Part shown: positions 41,400 through 48,702 of the stretch, one piece after another | Numbering within the stretch: the stretch's first letter is position 1 | How the letters are laid out: each line of letters begins with the position of its first letter | NCBI RefSeq assembly: GCF_001045445.1 | Contig: NZ_LFNF01000001.1 | Span: 1,028,872-1,092,871, forward strand | Direction of reading: 5' to 3' | DNA: 64,000 nt | From: Chryseobacterium sp. BLS98 | GTDB lineage: Bacteria > Bacteroidota > Bacteroidia > Flavobacteriales > Weeksellaceae | Notes under the pieces: model-generated | The model's input: the letters and a program-made list of their open reading frames with translations, nothing else | Told to the model about the DNA's origin: nothing | Databases searched by the model: none | Position numbers and translations under genes: made by a program

Positions 41400-42350
41400 T
41401 TACTTTTTGATCAATCCTAACTCTATCAGTCTTTCATGTAAAAATTCTCCTGCCGTAGTATCTTCATACAGTTTCGGATGGTTGTCATCAATACAGTTGT
41501 CAAGAGCATTCAGTGACATTTCACTCACCGGATGCATAAAGAAAGGAATGGAGTATCTTGAAGTTCCCCATAATTCTCTTGGTGGGTTAACCACCCTGTG
41601 AATGGTAGATTTCAATTTGTTGTTGGTATGTCTTGATAACATATCGCCTACATTGATCATCAATTCATCCGGTTCTGCAATCGCATCGATCCATTCTCCG
41701 TTGTGGTTCTGCACCTGAAGGCCTTTTCCCTGAGATCCCATCAAAAGGGTAATCAGGTTGATGTCTCCGTGTGCTGCAGCTCTTACCGCATCATCAGGTT
41801 CCTGGGTAATTGGCGGATAGTGAATCGGTCTTAAAATAGAGTTTCCTTCAGCAATCTTATTGTCAAAATAAAACTCATCCAGACCAAGATACAGAGCCAG
41901 GGCTCTTAATACATACTGTCCTGTCTTTTCAAGCATTTGGTAGGCTTCTTTACCTACTTCGTTGAATTTTGGCAGCTCTTCAACGATTACGTTATCAGGG
42001 TATTCGGATTTGTATTTTGAATCATCAGACACGTACTGTCCGAAATGCCAAAATTCTTTTAAATCCCCTTTTTTGAAACCTTTTGCGGTTTCTTTACCGA
42101 ATCCTACGTAACCTCTCTGGCCACCGATTCCTGGAATTTCATACTTCTGCTTCGTTTCTACAGGCAGGTCAAAAAAGTTTTTAACCTCTCCGTAGAGTTC
42201 ATCTACTAGTTTGTCATCAAGAAAATGGCCTTTTAAGGCAACAAAACCAATTTCTTCATAAGCTTTTCCGATTTCATTTACAAATTTCTGTTTGCGTTCC
42301 GGGTTGTCCGAAAGGAAATCACGCAGGTCTACACTAGGTATTTTATCCAT
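41400..42350 (-). CDS. Isopenicillin-N-synthase-like 2OG-Fe(II) oxygenase
   Basis: 316 residues, cytoplasmic. N-terminal DIOX_N part (IPSVDLRDFLSDNPERKQKF, YEEIGFVALKGHFLDDKLVD), then the jelly-roll catalytic domain. Iron ligands are His and Asp in AAAHGDINLITLLM at about 187-200 and a distal His in LKSTIHRVVNP; the 2-oxoglutarate Arg is in SRYSIPFFMHP. The motifs match the isopenicillin N synthase superfamily, which includes many bacterial oxygenases of unknown substrate. Antibiotic synthesis is not implied. Divergent from menD. Confidence 0.9.
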   Translation of the reverse strand: MDKIPSVDLRDFLSDNPERKQKFVNEIGKAYEEIGFVALKGHFLDDKLVDELYGEVKNFFDLPVETKQKYEIPGIGGQRGYVGFGKETAKGFKKGDLKEFWHFGQYVSDDSKYKSEYPDNVIVEELPKFNEVGKEAYQMLEKTGQYVLRALALYLGLDEFYFDNKIAEGNSILRPIHYPPITQEPDDAVRAAAHGDINLITLLMGSQGKGLQVQNHNGEWIDAIAEPDELMINVGDMLSRHTNNKLKSTIHRVVNPPRELWGTSRYSIPFFMHPVSEMSLNALDNCIDDNHPKLYEDTTAGEFLHERLIELGLIKK

Positions 42351-42370
42351 TTTTAGAAATTTACGAATGA

Positions 42371-42430
42371 CAAAATTACATTTTTTTTAAATGAAATAAT
42401 TCTAAAATAAGTATTTATCAGTTAAATTTG
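42371..42430. promoter_or_regulatory. Divergent promoter -7 boxes, oxygenase / menD
   Basis: Minus strand TAATTTTG at 42378-42371, 20 bases before the oxygenase ATG. Plus strand TAAATTTG at 42423-42430, only 4 bases before the menD ATG, which implies a leaderless or nearly leaderless menD mRNA. Confidence 0.55.
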
Positions 42431-42434
42431 CTGT

Positions 42435-44111
42435 ATGAAAAAATATTCTTCTAAGAGAAGTATTCAGATACTTGCCCATCTTCTTCAGCAGTACGGAATT
42501 TCAGATGTTATCATTTCCCCGGGATCCAGAAATGCACCTCTGGCCATCCATTTTTCTGAAACCGATGCTTTCAACTGTTTCAGTATTGTAGATGAAAGAA
42601 GTGCTGCTTTTGTAGGAATGGGGATGGCTAAAAGTGAGAAAAAACCGGTGGCAATAACCTGCACCAGCGGTTCTGCTGTGGCCAATTATTACCCGGCAGT
42701 TACTGAAGCTTTCTATCAGAATGTTCCGCTTTTGATCCTGACTGCCGACAGGCCTACAGATTTTGTAGATATTTTTGACGGACAGACGATCAGGCAGAAA
42801 GATATTTTTCATCAGCATTCTTATGGTGACTTCCAGCTTTTGGAAGACAGTAAAGAAAATGCTGAAGATGTTAATTTTGACATTATTAAAAAAGCCATCG
42901 AGCTGTGTTTTGAAAAACAGGGTCCGGTGCACATCAATATTCCGCTGGAGGAACCATTGTACGAACTGGTTTCAGAGCTTCCATCTTTCCCTACCGTTGA
43001 AAAAACAATCAGGCATAAAGAATATGAGATCCCGTCCAACCTGATTGCAGACTGGCATACCTCCCAAAGGATTATGATTCTGGTAGGAACAAAAGATTAC
43101 AGCCCCGAACTGGAAAGCCAGCTAAGCCAGCTGGTGAAAAACCATTCTGTTGTTGTATTGAGCGAAGCCAATTCCAATCTCTATCATGAAAAGTTTTTCA
43201 GGCATATTGACCGATATATCTTTAATTTCACTGAAGAAGATTATAAAACATATGCTCCAGACCTTTTGATCACAGTAGGGCAGAACGTGGTTTCCAAAAA
43301 GGTAAAACAATTTTTAAGGAGCGCACGTCCGAAGCAGCACTGGCACTTGGATGAAGTATGGCAGCCGGATACGTATTTCTCTCTTACAGAAAAAGTAGAG
43401 GTGAAGCCTGAAGTGTTCTTTTCCAAGCTTCTGAAATTTATCAACCTTGAACCAAGGCCTTATTTTAACCTTTGGGATGTTTTAAGGGATAAAAAAGATG
43501 CGAGGCATGAACAGTTCCTGAATATGGTTGAATTTTCGGATTTTTATTTCTTTAATAAAGCTTCGCAGACCATTCCGGAGAACTATAATATCCATTTCAG
43601 TAATTCCTCGGCGATCAGATACGCCCAGCTGTTTGATTTTGGAAAAAGAAAAATGTACTGTAACAGAGGAACCAGCGGTATAGATGGCTCTACTTCTACA
43701 GCCATGGGCTTTGCTATTAAAAATGCGAATCCGACACTGCTTATTACGGGAGATCTGGGATTCTTCTATGATATCAACGGCCTTTGGAATCAGTATATTC
43801 CGCCATTTGTAAGAATCATTATTTTCAATAACGGTGAAGGGAATATCTTTAAAATTATTCCTGGTCCGGGTAATGCCAACCCGAACACACTGGATGAATT
43901 TATTGCTACAAAACACCGCAAGCATGCAGAACATTTAGCCAAACATTTTGGTTTTGCCTATATTAAAGTGGAGGATGAACCTACCCTTGACCGGGTGCTG
44001 GAAAACTTCTTCAAACCAGATTTACAGCCTAAAATACTTGAAGTGAATACGTATGGTAAGAACAGTGCAGATGTGCAGAAGGCTTACTTCGAATTCATGA
44101 AAGGTAATTAA
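42435..44111 (+). CDS. menD: 2-succinyl-5-enolpyruvyl-6-hydroxy-3-cyclohexene-1-carboxylate synthase
   Basis: Thiamine diphosphate enzyme adding 2-oxoglutarate to isochorismate in menaquinone synthesis. 558 residues. N-terminal PYR domain with DVIISPGSRNAPLAIHF and the catalytic Glu in FSIVDERSAAFVGMGMA near 52, then CTSGSAVANYYPAVTEA and LLILTADRP. The C-terminal PP domain has NRGTSGIDGSTSTAMGFAI and the ThDP/Mg motif ITGDLGFFYDINGLWNQY. No other men gene is in the window. It ends tail-to-tail with the PabC-like gene, overlapping by 4 bases. Confidence 0.96.
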   Translation: MKKYSSKRSIQILAHLLQQYGISDVIISPGSRNAPLAIHFSETDAFNCFSIVDERSAAFVGMGMAKSEKKPVAITCTSGSAVANYYPAVTEAFYQNVPLLILTADRPTDFVDIFDGQTIRQKDIFHQHSYGDFQLLEDSKENAEDVNFDIIKKAIELCFEKQGPVHINIPLEEPLYELVSELPSFPTVEKTIRHKEYEIPSNLIADWHTSQRIMILVGTKDYSPELESQLSQLVKNHSVVVLSEANSNLYHEKFFRHIDRYIFNFTEEDYKTYAPDLLITVGQNVVSKKVKQFLRSARPKQHWHLDEVWQPDTYFSLTEKVEVKPEVFFSKLLKFINLEPRPYFNLWDVLRDKKDARHEQFLNMVEFSDFYFFNKASQTIPENYNIHFSNSSAIRYAQLFDFGKRKMYCNRGTSGIDGSTSTAMGFAIKNANPTLLITGDLGFFYDINGLWNQYIPPFVRIIIFNNGEGNIFKIIPGPGNANPNTLDEFIATKHRKHAEHLAKHFGFAYIKVEDEPTLDRVLENFFKPDLQPKILEVNTYGKNSADVQKAYFEFMKGN

Positions 44112-44734
44112 AGATCCAGATACTCTTCATTCCCTGGCATATTTGTAATTCTGTCGATGGGATAAATAAACATATCATCAAAATCATTCAGGGCATTAAT
44201 CAGTTGAAAATGAGAAAATTGCTTAATGTTCTGAAGGGTGATTTCCGTTTCTTTGATCTTCTTATGTTTCAGTAGATTCTGTCTCTGTACTCCGTTCAGG
44301 AGATAAGTAGCTGGAGTAAACCAGTCCTTACCTTTAAGAAAAAGAATATTGGAAAACGAAGTATCGGTAATATGATTGTTTTTAACAATAATGATCTCTT
44401 CGGCCTTAGACTTCATTTTCATCTTATCAAGTTCCTTACGGTCTTCAAATTTGAAAGAGTAGTCGAAACTGTTGTTTTCTACCAGCTGGAAGCTTTGTAT
44501 TTCAGGAATGGCGTAGGGAATCATCATGGTGCGTACTCTTTTATCCAGGTCATAGGAAAGTCTCAGTTTAAAAAGGCCGTCTTCATCATGCTCAAGGTTT
44601 TTGAAGATCTTGGCCAGGTCTATAGAACCTTCCTTCCCGAAGTGGGCAAAAGTCTGGTTAACGCGTTTTTGATGTAGTTCCAAAAGAAAAATTTCCTGGT
44701 CTTCTACTTTTATGCTTTCAATGAATTGGGACAT
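44108..44734 (-). CDS. pabC: Aminodeoxychorismate lyase-like class IV aminotransferase
   Basis: PLP enzyme of fold type IV, 208 residues, shorter than E. coli PabC (269). Start MSQFIESIKVEDQEIFLLEL with HQKRVNQTF, where the Arg of the class IV start is kept. The PLP lysine is probably in KMKMKSKAEEIIIV at about 117-130, followed by ITDTSFSNILFLKG and a C-terminal LLNGVQRQNLL. Overlapping the pabB gene by 17 bases supports release of 4-aminobenzoate from aminodeoxychorismate. D-amino acid or branched-chain activity is less likely given the context. Confidence 0.8.
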   Translation of the reverse strand: MSQFIESIKVEDQEIFLLELHQKRVNQTFAHFGKEGSIDLAKIFKNLEHDEDGLFKLRLSYDLDKRVRTMMIPYAIPEIQSFQLVENNSFDYSFKFEDRKELDKMKMKSKAEEIIIVKNNHITDTSFSNILFLKGKDWFTPATYLLNGVQRQNLLKHKKIKETEITLQNIKQFSHFQLINALNDFDDMFIYPIDRITNMPGNEEYLDL

Positions 44735-45686
44735 AGATTTTATTTTTCATTTCCTGATATTCGTCTTCTAACCTGCTCATGTGGGTGATACCGCCGCCGC
44801 TTTTAAAATAGAGTTTATCACCTTCTTTTTCAATAAAGCGGATCATAACACAGCTGTCAACGTTTTCACCGTCAAACCAGCCGCATACTCCGGTATAATA
44901 GCCTCTGTCGTATCCTTCTGCATCCAAGATTATTTCCAGCGTTTTGGGCTTTGGGGCTCCGAGAATTGATCCGGCAGGAAGCAGTTTTTTCATGATGCTG
45001 CCTAGCTTCCCTGCAAATTCAGGCTTTACTGTTCCTGAAATTTCAGAACTCATGGCATACAGATCTTTTTGCTGTGTCCTGATGAGGTCTATATGCTGGA
45101 ACTGATCAACTTTTACCTTATCTGCTACCATGCTGAGGTCATTACGCAGAAGATCTACAACCGTATAATGCTCTGCTTTCTCTTTTTTGTCGTTTTTCAA
45201 AACTTCAGCCGCATTTTCCAAAGAGGCATCAATAGTGCCTTTCATGGGATACGTCAAAATTTTGCCGTCTATAATCTTTACAAAAGTTTCAGGAGAAAAA
45301 AATACAAAAAAATCTTTATAAAACACTTTGTACTTCGCAATTGAGTGATAAAAAATTTCTTTAAGGCTTAAATTGGTCTGAACTTCAGTCTTTCGGGTAT
45401 AATTCGTAAGATAAGAATTTCCAAGACGGATATTTTTCTGAACCTTGTCAAATCCCTCTTTAAAGCTTTCGAGTGTTTCCGGAAGCGGTTTCCAGTCAAC
45501 TTCTTTGTTAAGGCTGTAGCTTTGTTTTATGTTTGAAAACTCCTGAAAATCAATTAATAATCCTGATTTTTCAATCTCATTTTCTCTATAGATTTCTACA
45601 TTTTCCGAAAGGAAGTCGATCATGAAGAAATAGGGAACCTTCTGAAGAGAAAGTTCGTCCATTTCCAGAAATTTTTGATGATTCAT
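44718..45686 (-). CDS. pabB: Aminodeoxychorismate synthase component I
   Basis: Chorismate-utilising enzyme making 4-amino-4-deoxychorismate for folate. 322 residues from the ATG at 45686 (MNHQKFLEMDELSLQKVPYF). Earlier starts would lie at or upstream of the -7 box at 45707-45700. The chorismate-binding domain has NIRLGNSYLTNYTRKTEV, FSPETFVKIIDGKILTYPMK with GTIDA, VVDLLRNDLSMVADKVKV, GSILGAPKPKTLEIILDAEG and GGGITHMSRLEDEYQEMKNK. The glutamine amidotransferase PabA is not in the window. It is translated together with the PabC-like lyase. Confidence 0.92.
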   Translation of the reverse strand: MNHQKFLEMDELSLQKVPYFFMIDFLSENVEIYRENEIEKSGLLIDFQEFSNIKQSYSLNKEVDWKPLPETLESFKEGFDKVQKNIRLGNSYLTNYTRKTEVQTNLSLKEIFYHSIAKYKVFYKDFFVFFSPETFVKIIDGKILTYPMKGTIDASLENAAEVLKNDKKEKAEHYTVVDLLRNDLSMVADKVKVDQFQHIDLIRTQQKDLYAMSSEISGTVKPEFAGKLGSIMKKLLPAGSILGAPKPKTLEIILDAEGYDRGYYTGVCGWFDGENVDSCVMIRFIEKEGDKLYFKSGGGITHMSRLEDEYQEMKNKIYVPIH

Positions 45687-45699
45687 TGAAAACATCCTG

Positions 45700-45727
45700 C
45701 AAAAATAATTATTGATGATTACTTTTG
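45700..45727. promoter_or_regulatory. Back-to-back promoter -7 boxes, pabB / membrane protein
   Basis: Minus strand TATTTTTG at 45707-45700 for pabB and plus strand TACTTTTG at 45720-45727 for the membrane protein gene. Just 12 bases separate them, so the -33 region of each must fall in the other's transcribed start region. The pabB ATGs at 45695 and 45686 lie 4 and 13 bases past its box. Confidence 0.6.
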
Positions 45728-45742
45728 CAGAAATATTTTTCA

Positions 45743-46465
45743 ATGCAGAGCAAATATCCTCAGAAACCGGGAATAGATTTTATACTGAAGCAGGCTTTTT
45801 TCTACTGGAGTAAGACTCTTTTCTTTCAGCTAATATTTTCAATCTTTTCTTTTGGAATATTTTTTACAGTGGTTTTCTTCCTCGACGGGAAGTATGGCAT
45901 TTTGGCCCAGTATGCAGAAGCTGCAAAATATGCGAAAGACGGTTTGGAAGCCTATTCTGCACAGATCATGAAAATACAGTCGAATCCGGGGTTTCTCTAT
46001 TTTTCTTGGGCTATTATCGGGACTTCCGTATTTCTTTACCCTCTTAACATTGGGTTTTATCAGATTTACAGAAAAATTGACCTGAACGAAAAGCTTGAAC
46101 TGGGAGATCTTCTTGCGGGATACAATGGCATTAATTTTTTCAAATACATAGGGTACTATATTTTCTGGTTATTTGTTTATATCTATACTTTTCAGACCAT
46201 TATTCTTGCTGTTATCTGGATATTTGTTACCCTATTAGTTGCGCCGCTGATGTTTTTTACCAATAAGAGAATCTTTGAAGCTATTCCGCTAAACCTGCAG
46301 GCCTTAAGAGCTTACTTTCTGGAAATACTTGTGTGTGTTATAGTTGCGGTTATCTTTAAATATATTGGGTTTGCCCTGTTTTTTGTAGGCGGTTTATTTA
46401 CCTTTCCTTTTTGGAATGCAATGATTTACTCATTGTATAAAACGATTTTCTCCGAAAAAAGTTAA
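45743..46465 (+). CDS. Multi-pass membrane protein of unknown function
   Basis: 240 residues from the ATG at 45743 (MQSKYPQKPGIDFILKQAFF). About six membrane helices: about 26-47 (FQLIFSIFSFGIFFTVVFFL), 85-105, 140-160, 165-185 (ILAVIWIFVTLLVAPLMFFT), 200-218 and 220-238. A soluble loop of about 35 residues (GKYGILAQYAEAAKYAKDGL) follows the first helix. No named family recognised. It resembles the next gene product in helix layout and in the terminal pattern of a membrane helix plus MIYSLYKTIF. Both may belong to one flavobacterial family of integral membrane proteins. Confidence 0.75.
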   Translation: MQSKYPQKPGIDFILKQAFFYWSKTLFFQLIFSIFSFGIFFTVVFFLDGKYGILAQYAEAAKYAKDGLEAYSAQIMKIQSNPGFLYFSWAIIGTSVFLYPLNIGFYQIYRKIDLNEKLELGDLLAGYNGINFFKYIGYYIFWLFVYIYTFQTIILAVIWIFVTLLVAPLMFFTNKRIFEAIPLNLQALRAYFLEILVCVIVAVIFKYIGFALFFVGGLFTFPFWNAMIYSLYKTIFSEKS

Positions 46466-46537
46466 ATTTTAAGTAGGTTTAATGTGTTTTTATGCCAAAA
46501 AAAGTTAATTTTGGTGAAATCATTAAAATATTAAACT

Positions 46538-47275
46538 ATGTCAGAATTTAACGAATTTGATCAACAGGGTTCGGTTCCGAACAGGGACACAGGATCCATC
46601 ATTTCCCATGCTTTTGAAATGTATAAAGGGGTTTTCCTTTATGGCGTTGTAGCGATGGTAATTTATATTATAGGAGGCTTCATCATTCAGACTGTCAGCG
46701 GATTCAATTCTGCATCCATGATGGAGGAAATGAGAGATGCGGGAGGAGATTACTCAAACTTCAGCTACTGGAATGCTCCCGGCTTTTCGCTTTATCTTTC
46801 GCTTTCAGGTCTTTTGGGAATCTTACTTGCCCCGTTATATGTAGGGTTAATCTACATTGTTAATAAGTATAATACCAAAAGTCAGATTGATTTTGCAGAC
46901 CTGTTTATCGGATACAAGCAGAATTTTGTGAATATCCTGATCTACAGTATTCTTTCAGGGATTATTTCAAGCGTTGCGATGATGCTTTGTTTCTTCCCGG
47001 TTATTTTTGTTTATCCTTTACTTCTATTGGGTTATCCTATTTTATTATTCGAAAATGCATCAGCTACCGAAGCTCTAGGAAAGTCTTTCAACATTGCCAA
47101 AGAAAATTACGGAACGTTTCTTGGTACAACGGTATTGGGAGCATTGATCTCTATTGCCGGAGTTATTTTGTGCGGAATCGGGGTTATTTTAACGGCACCT
47201 TTCATGATGGTCGTAATGTATTCTGCATACTGTGCTTTTTTAGGCAAACCAAGACAAATTGCATTTAAGAAATAA
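46538..47275 (+). CDS. Multi-pass membrane protein (often mislabelled beta-carotene monooxygenase)
   Basis: 245 residues. Polar N-terminus (MSEFNEFDQQGSVPNRDTGS), then about six helices: 35-55, 85-112 (LYLSLSGLLGILLAPLYVGL), 130-150, 153-175 (MMLCFFPVIFVYPLLLLGYP), 195-215 and 220-238. The motif GYPILLFENASATEALGKSF with NIAKENYG is typical of a widespread membrane family. I recall flavobacterial homologues annotated as beta-carotene 15,15'-monooxygenase, but no carotenoid oxygenase motifs (four iron His) are present, so that name is not supported. It lies 72 bases after the related gene upstream. Confidence 0.75.
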   Translation: MSEFNEFDQQGSVPNRDTGSIISHAFEMYKGVFLYGVVAMVIYIIGGFIIQTVSGFNSASMMEEMRDAGGDYSNFSYWNAPGFSLYLSLSGLLGILLAPLYVGLIYIVNKYNTKSQIDFADLFIGYKQNFVNILIYSILSGIISSVAMMLCFFPVIFVYPLLLLGYPILLFENASATEALGKSFNIAKENYGTFLGTTVLGALISIAGVILCGIGVILTAPFMMVVMYSAYCAFLGKPRQIAFKK

Positions 47276-47295
47276 AATAAGAAGACAGAAAAAGA

Positions 47296-48384
47296 ATGAA
47301 TAAAGATAAACAGATAAGCAATATTGCGATAAAACAAGTTGCCCTTCTCGCCATAATTCTGGTGCTGACCGGACTGATCTGTTTTAATCTTTCATTGTTT
47401 ATACCATCAGTACTTGGGGCAATCACTATTTATGTGGTCTGCAGAAAATACAATTTTTACCTGCAGGAAGAAAAAAAGTGGAAACCCTGGCTCTCATCAC
47501 TTGTGCTAATGCTGGCGAGTCTTATCATTCTTATTCTTCCGGTATATTTTATTGCTGATCTCCTCATAGAGAAACTGGGAAATGCCCAGGTCTATATGGC
47601 GAAATTTAATGTATTTCTGGACAAAATACATGCCTATATCTACTCAAAAACAGGCTTTGATATTCTCAGCAAAGAGAATATGGATAAAGTGAAGAGTTCT
47701 GCCGGTAAGTTTTCCACTTCTGCGGTGAGCGGGACATTTAACACCCTTACTGTGGTGATGTCCATGTATTTTATCCTTTATTTTATGCTGGAAAGGCCAA
47801 GGCTGTTTGAGAAGATCCTGAGCTCTTCCGCTCCATTGAAAAGAGCAAATATTTCCTTAATCGGCGATAAGCTTAGAAAACTGATTATGGCCAATGCCAT
47901 TGGAATCCCGGTTGTAGCTTTAGGGCAGGGGATTGTGGGCCTTGTAGGGTACTTTATTTTCGGTGCTCCGAGCCCGGTCCTTCTTTTTGCTTTAACAGCA
48001 GCGGCTTCCATGATTCCGGTTGTAGGGGCAGCTATCGTTTATATTCCGGTATGTGTATTCATGATCGCAGAAGGAAATACCGGTCAGGGACTTGGTTTGG
48101 CGGCTTACTGTTTAGTAGTGGTAGGGCTTACGGATAACCTGCTTCGTTTTACTCTCCTAAAGAAACTCGAAAATATCCATCCGCTCAATACCGTATTCGG
48201 AATTATCATGGGGATGAATTTGTTCGGTTTTATGGGCTTGATTTTCGGGCCGATTCTTATTTCGTTTACTTTACTTCTGATTCAGGTTTACAGAAATGAA
48301 TTCTCAGACGAAGATACACCTCCTGAGCTCAAACTGCCTGATACAGACAATGATCAGGAAGGAAAAATTAATTTAATTGTATAA
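47296..48384 (+). CDS. AI-2E family transporter
   Basis: 362 residues with about eight membrane helices. Start MNKDKQISNIAIKQVALLAI, paired N-terminal helices at about 12-52 and 60-85, and a soluble central region (about 90-150) with KENMDKVKSSAGKFSTSAVS. The C-terminal core has MANAIGIPVVALGQGIVGLV, ALTAAASMIPVVGAAIVYIP and NLFGFMGLIFGPILISFTLL. This is the AI-2E/PerM layout; members export autoinducer-2 or act as Na+/H+ antiporters, so the substrate is uncertain. It is 20 bases after the membrane gene upstream and 2 bases before the DUF3820 gene. Confidence 0.93.
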   Translation: MNKDKQISNIAIKQVALLAIILVLTGLICFNLSLFIPSVLGAITIYVVCRKYNFYLQEEKKWKPWLSSLVLMLASLIILILPVYFIADLLIEKLGNAQVYMAKFNVFLDKIHAYIYSKTGFDILSKENMDKVKSSAGKFSTSAVSGTFNTLTVVMSMYFILYFMLERPRLFEKILSSSAPLKRANISLIGDKLRKLIMANAIGIPVVALGQGIVGLVGYFIFGAPSPVLLFALTAAASMIPVVGAAIVYIPVCVFMIAEGNTGQGLGLAAYCLVVVGLTDNLLRFTLLKKLENIHPLNTVFGIIMGMNLFGFMGLIFGPILISFTLLLIQVYRNEFSDEDTPPELKLPDTDNDQEGKINLIV

Positions 48385-48386
48385 AA

Positions 48387-48614
48387 GTGGAAGGCGTAAA
48401 TTCGGAAATATTAAAAGAGATCTGTATCGTGAAGATGCCTTTCGGAAAGTATGAAGGGACTATTCTGGCCGATCTTCCGGTAAGCTATCTGGAATGGTTT
48501 AACAGAAAAGGAATGCCTAAAGGTAAATTGGGAATGCAGCTTTCGACCGTTTACGAAATTAAATTGAACGGGTTGATGGACCTTCTGATCCCGATCAGAG
48601 CTTCTGTAAAATAG
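48387..48614 (+). CDS. DUF3820 family small protein
   Basis: 75 residues with a GTG start at 48387, two bases after the AI-2E stop. The core IVKMPFGKYEGTILADLPVS with YLEWFNRKGMPKGKLG is the DUF3820 signature (FGKYKG followed by LPxxYLxWF). No signal peptide, basic and cytoplasmic. Function unknown; Pseudomonas homologues have been described as quorum-regulated factors, which would fit loosely with the AI-2E neighbour, but this is inference. Followed by a very GC-rich terminator. Confidence 0.85.
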   Translation: MEGVNSEILKEICIVKMPFGKYEGTILADLPVSYLEWFNRKGMPKGKLGMQLSTVYEIKLNGLMDLLIPIRASVK

Positions 48615-48645
48615 AATCTGAATTTTCTGACAATTAGAAAATATA

Positions 48646-48686
48646 AATTCAGGGGGGCGGCATCGAAGATGCCGCCCCCCTGAATT
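48646..48686. terminator. Perfect 19-bp hairpin between convergent DUF3820 and uvrB genes
   Basis: Stem 48646-48664 / 48668-48686 with loop GAA; the arm contains GGGGGGCGG, exceptional in this AT-rich genome. It stands between two convergent genes and is likely a shared terminator, although a clear U-tract is missing on both sides. Confidence 0.75.
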
Positions 48687-48702
48687 ATTGTAATATGATT
48701 AG

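Noticed and set aside
42501..42932. 143-residue minus frame opposite menD
   Set aside because: Antisense shadow; menD motifs cover the region completely.
46538..47275. Beta-carotene 15,15'-monooxygenase
   Set aside because: No propeller fold or iron-binding His pattern; the product is a polytopic membrane protein.
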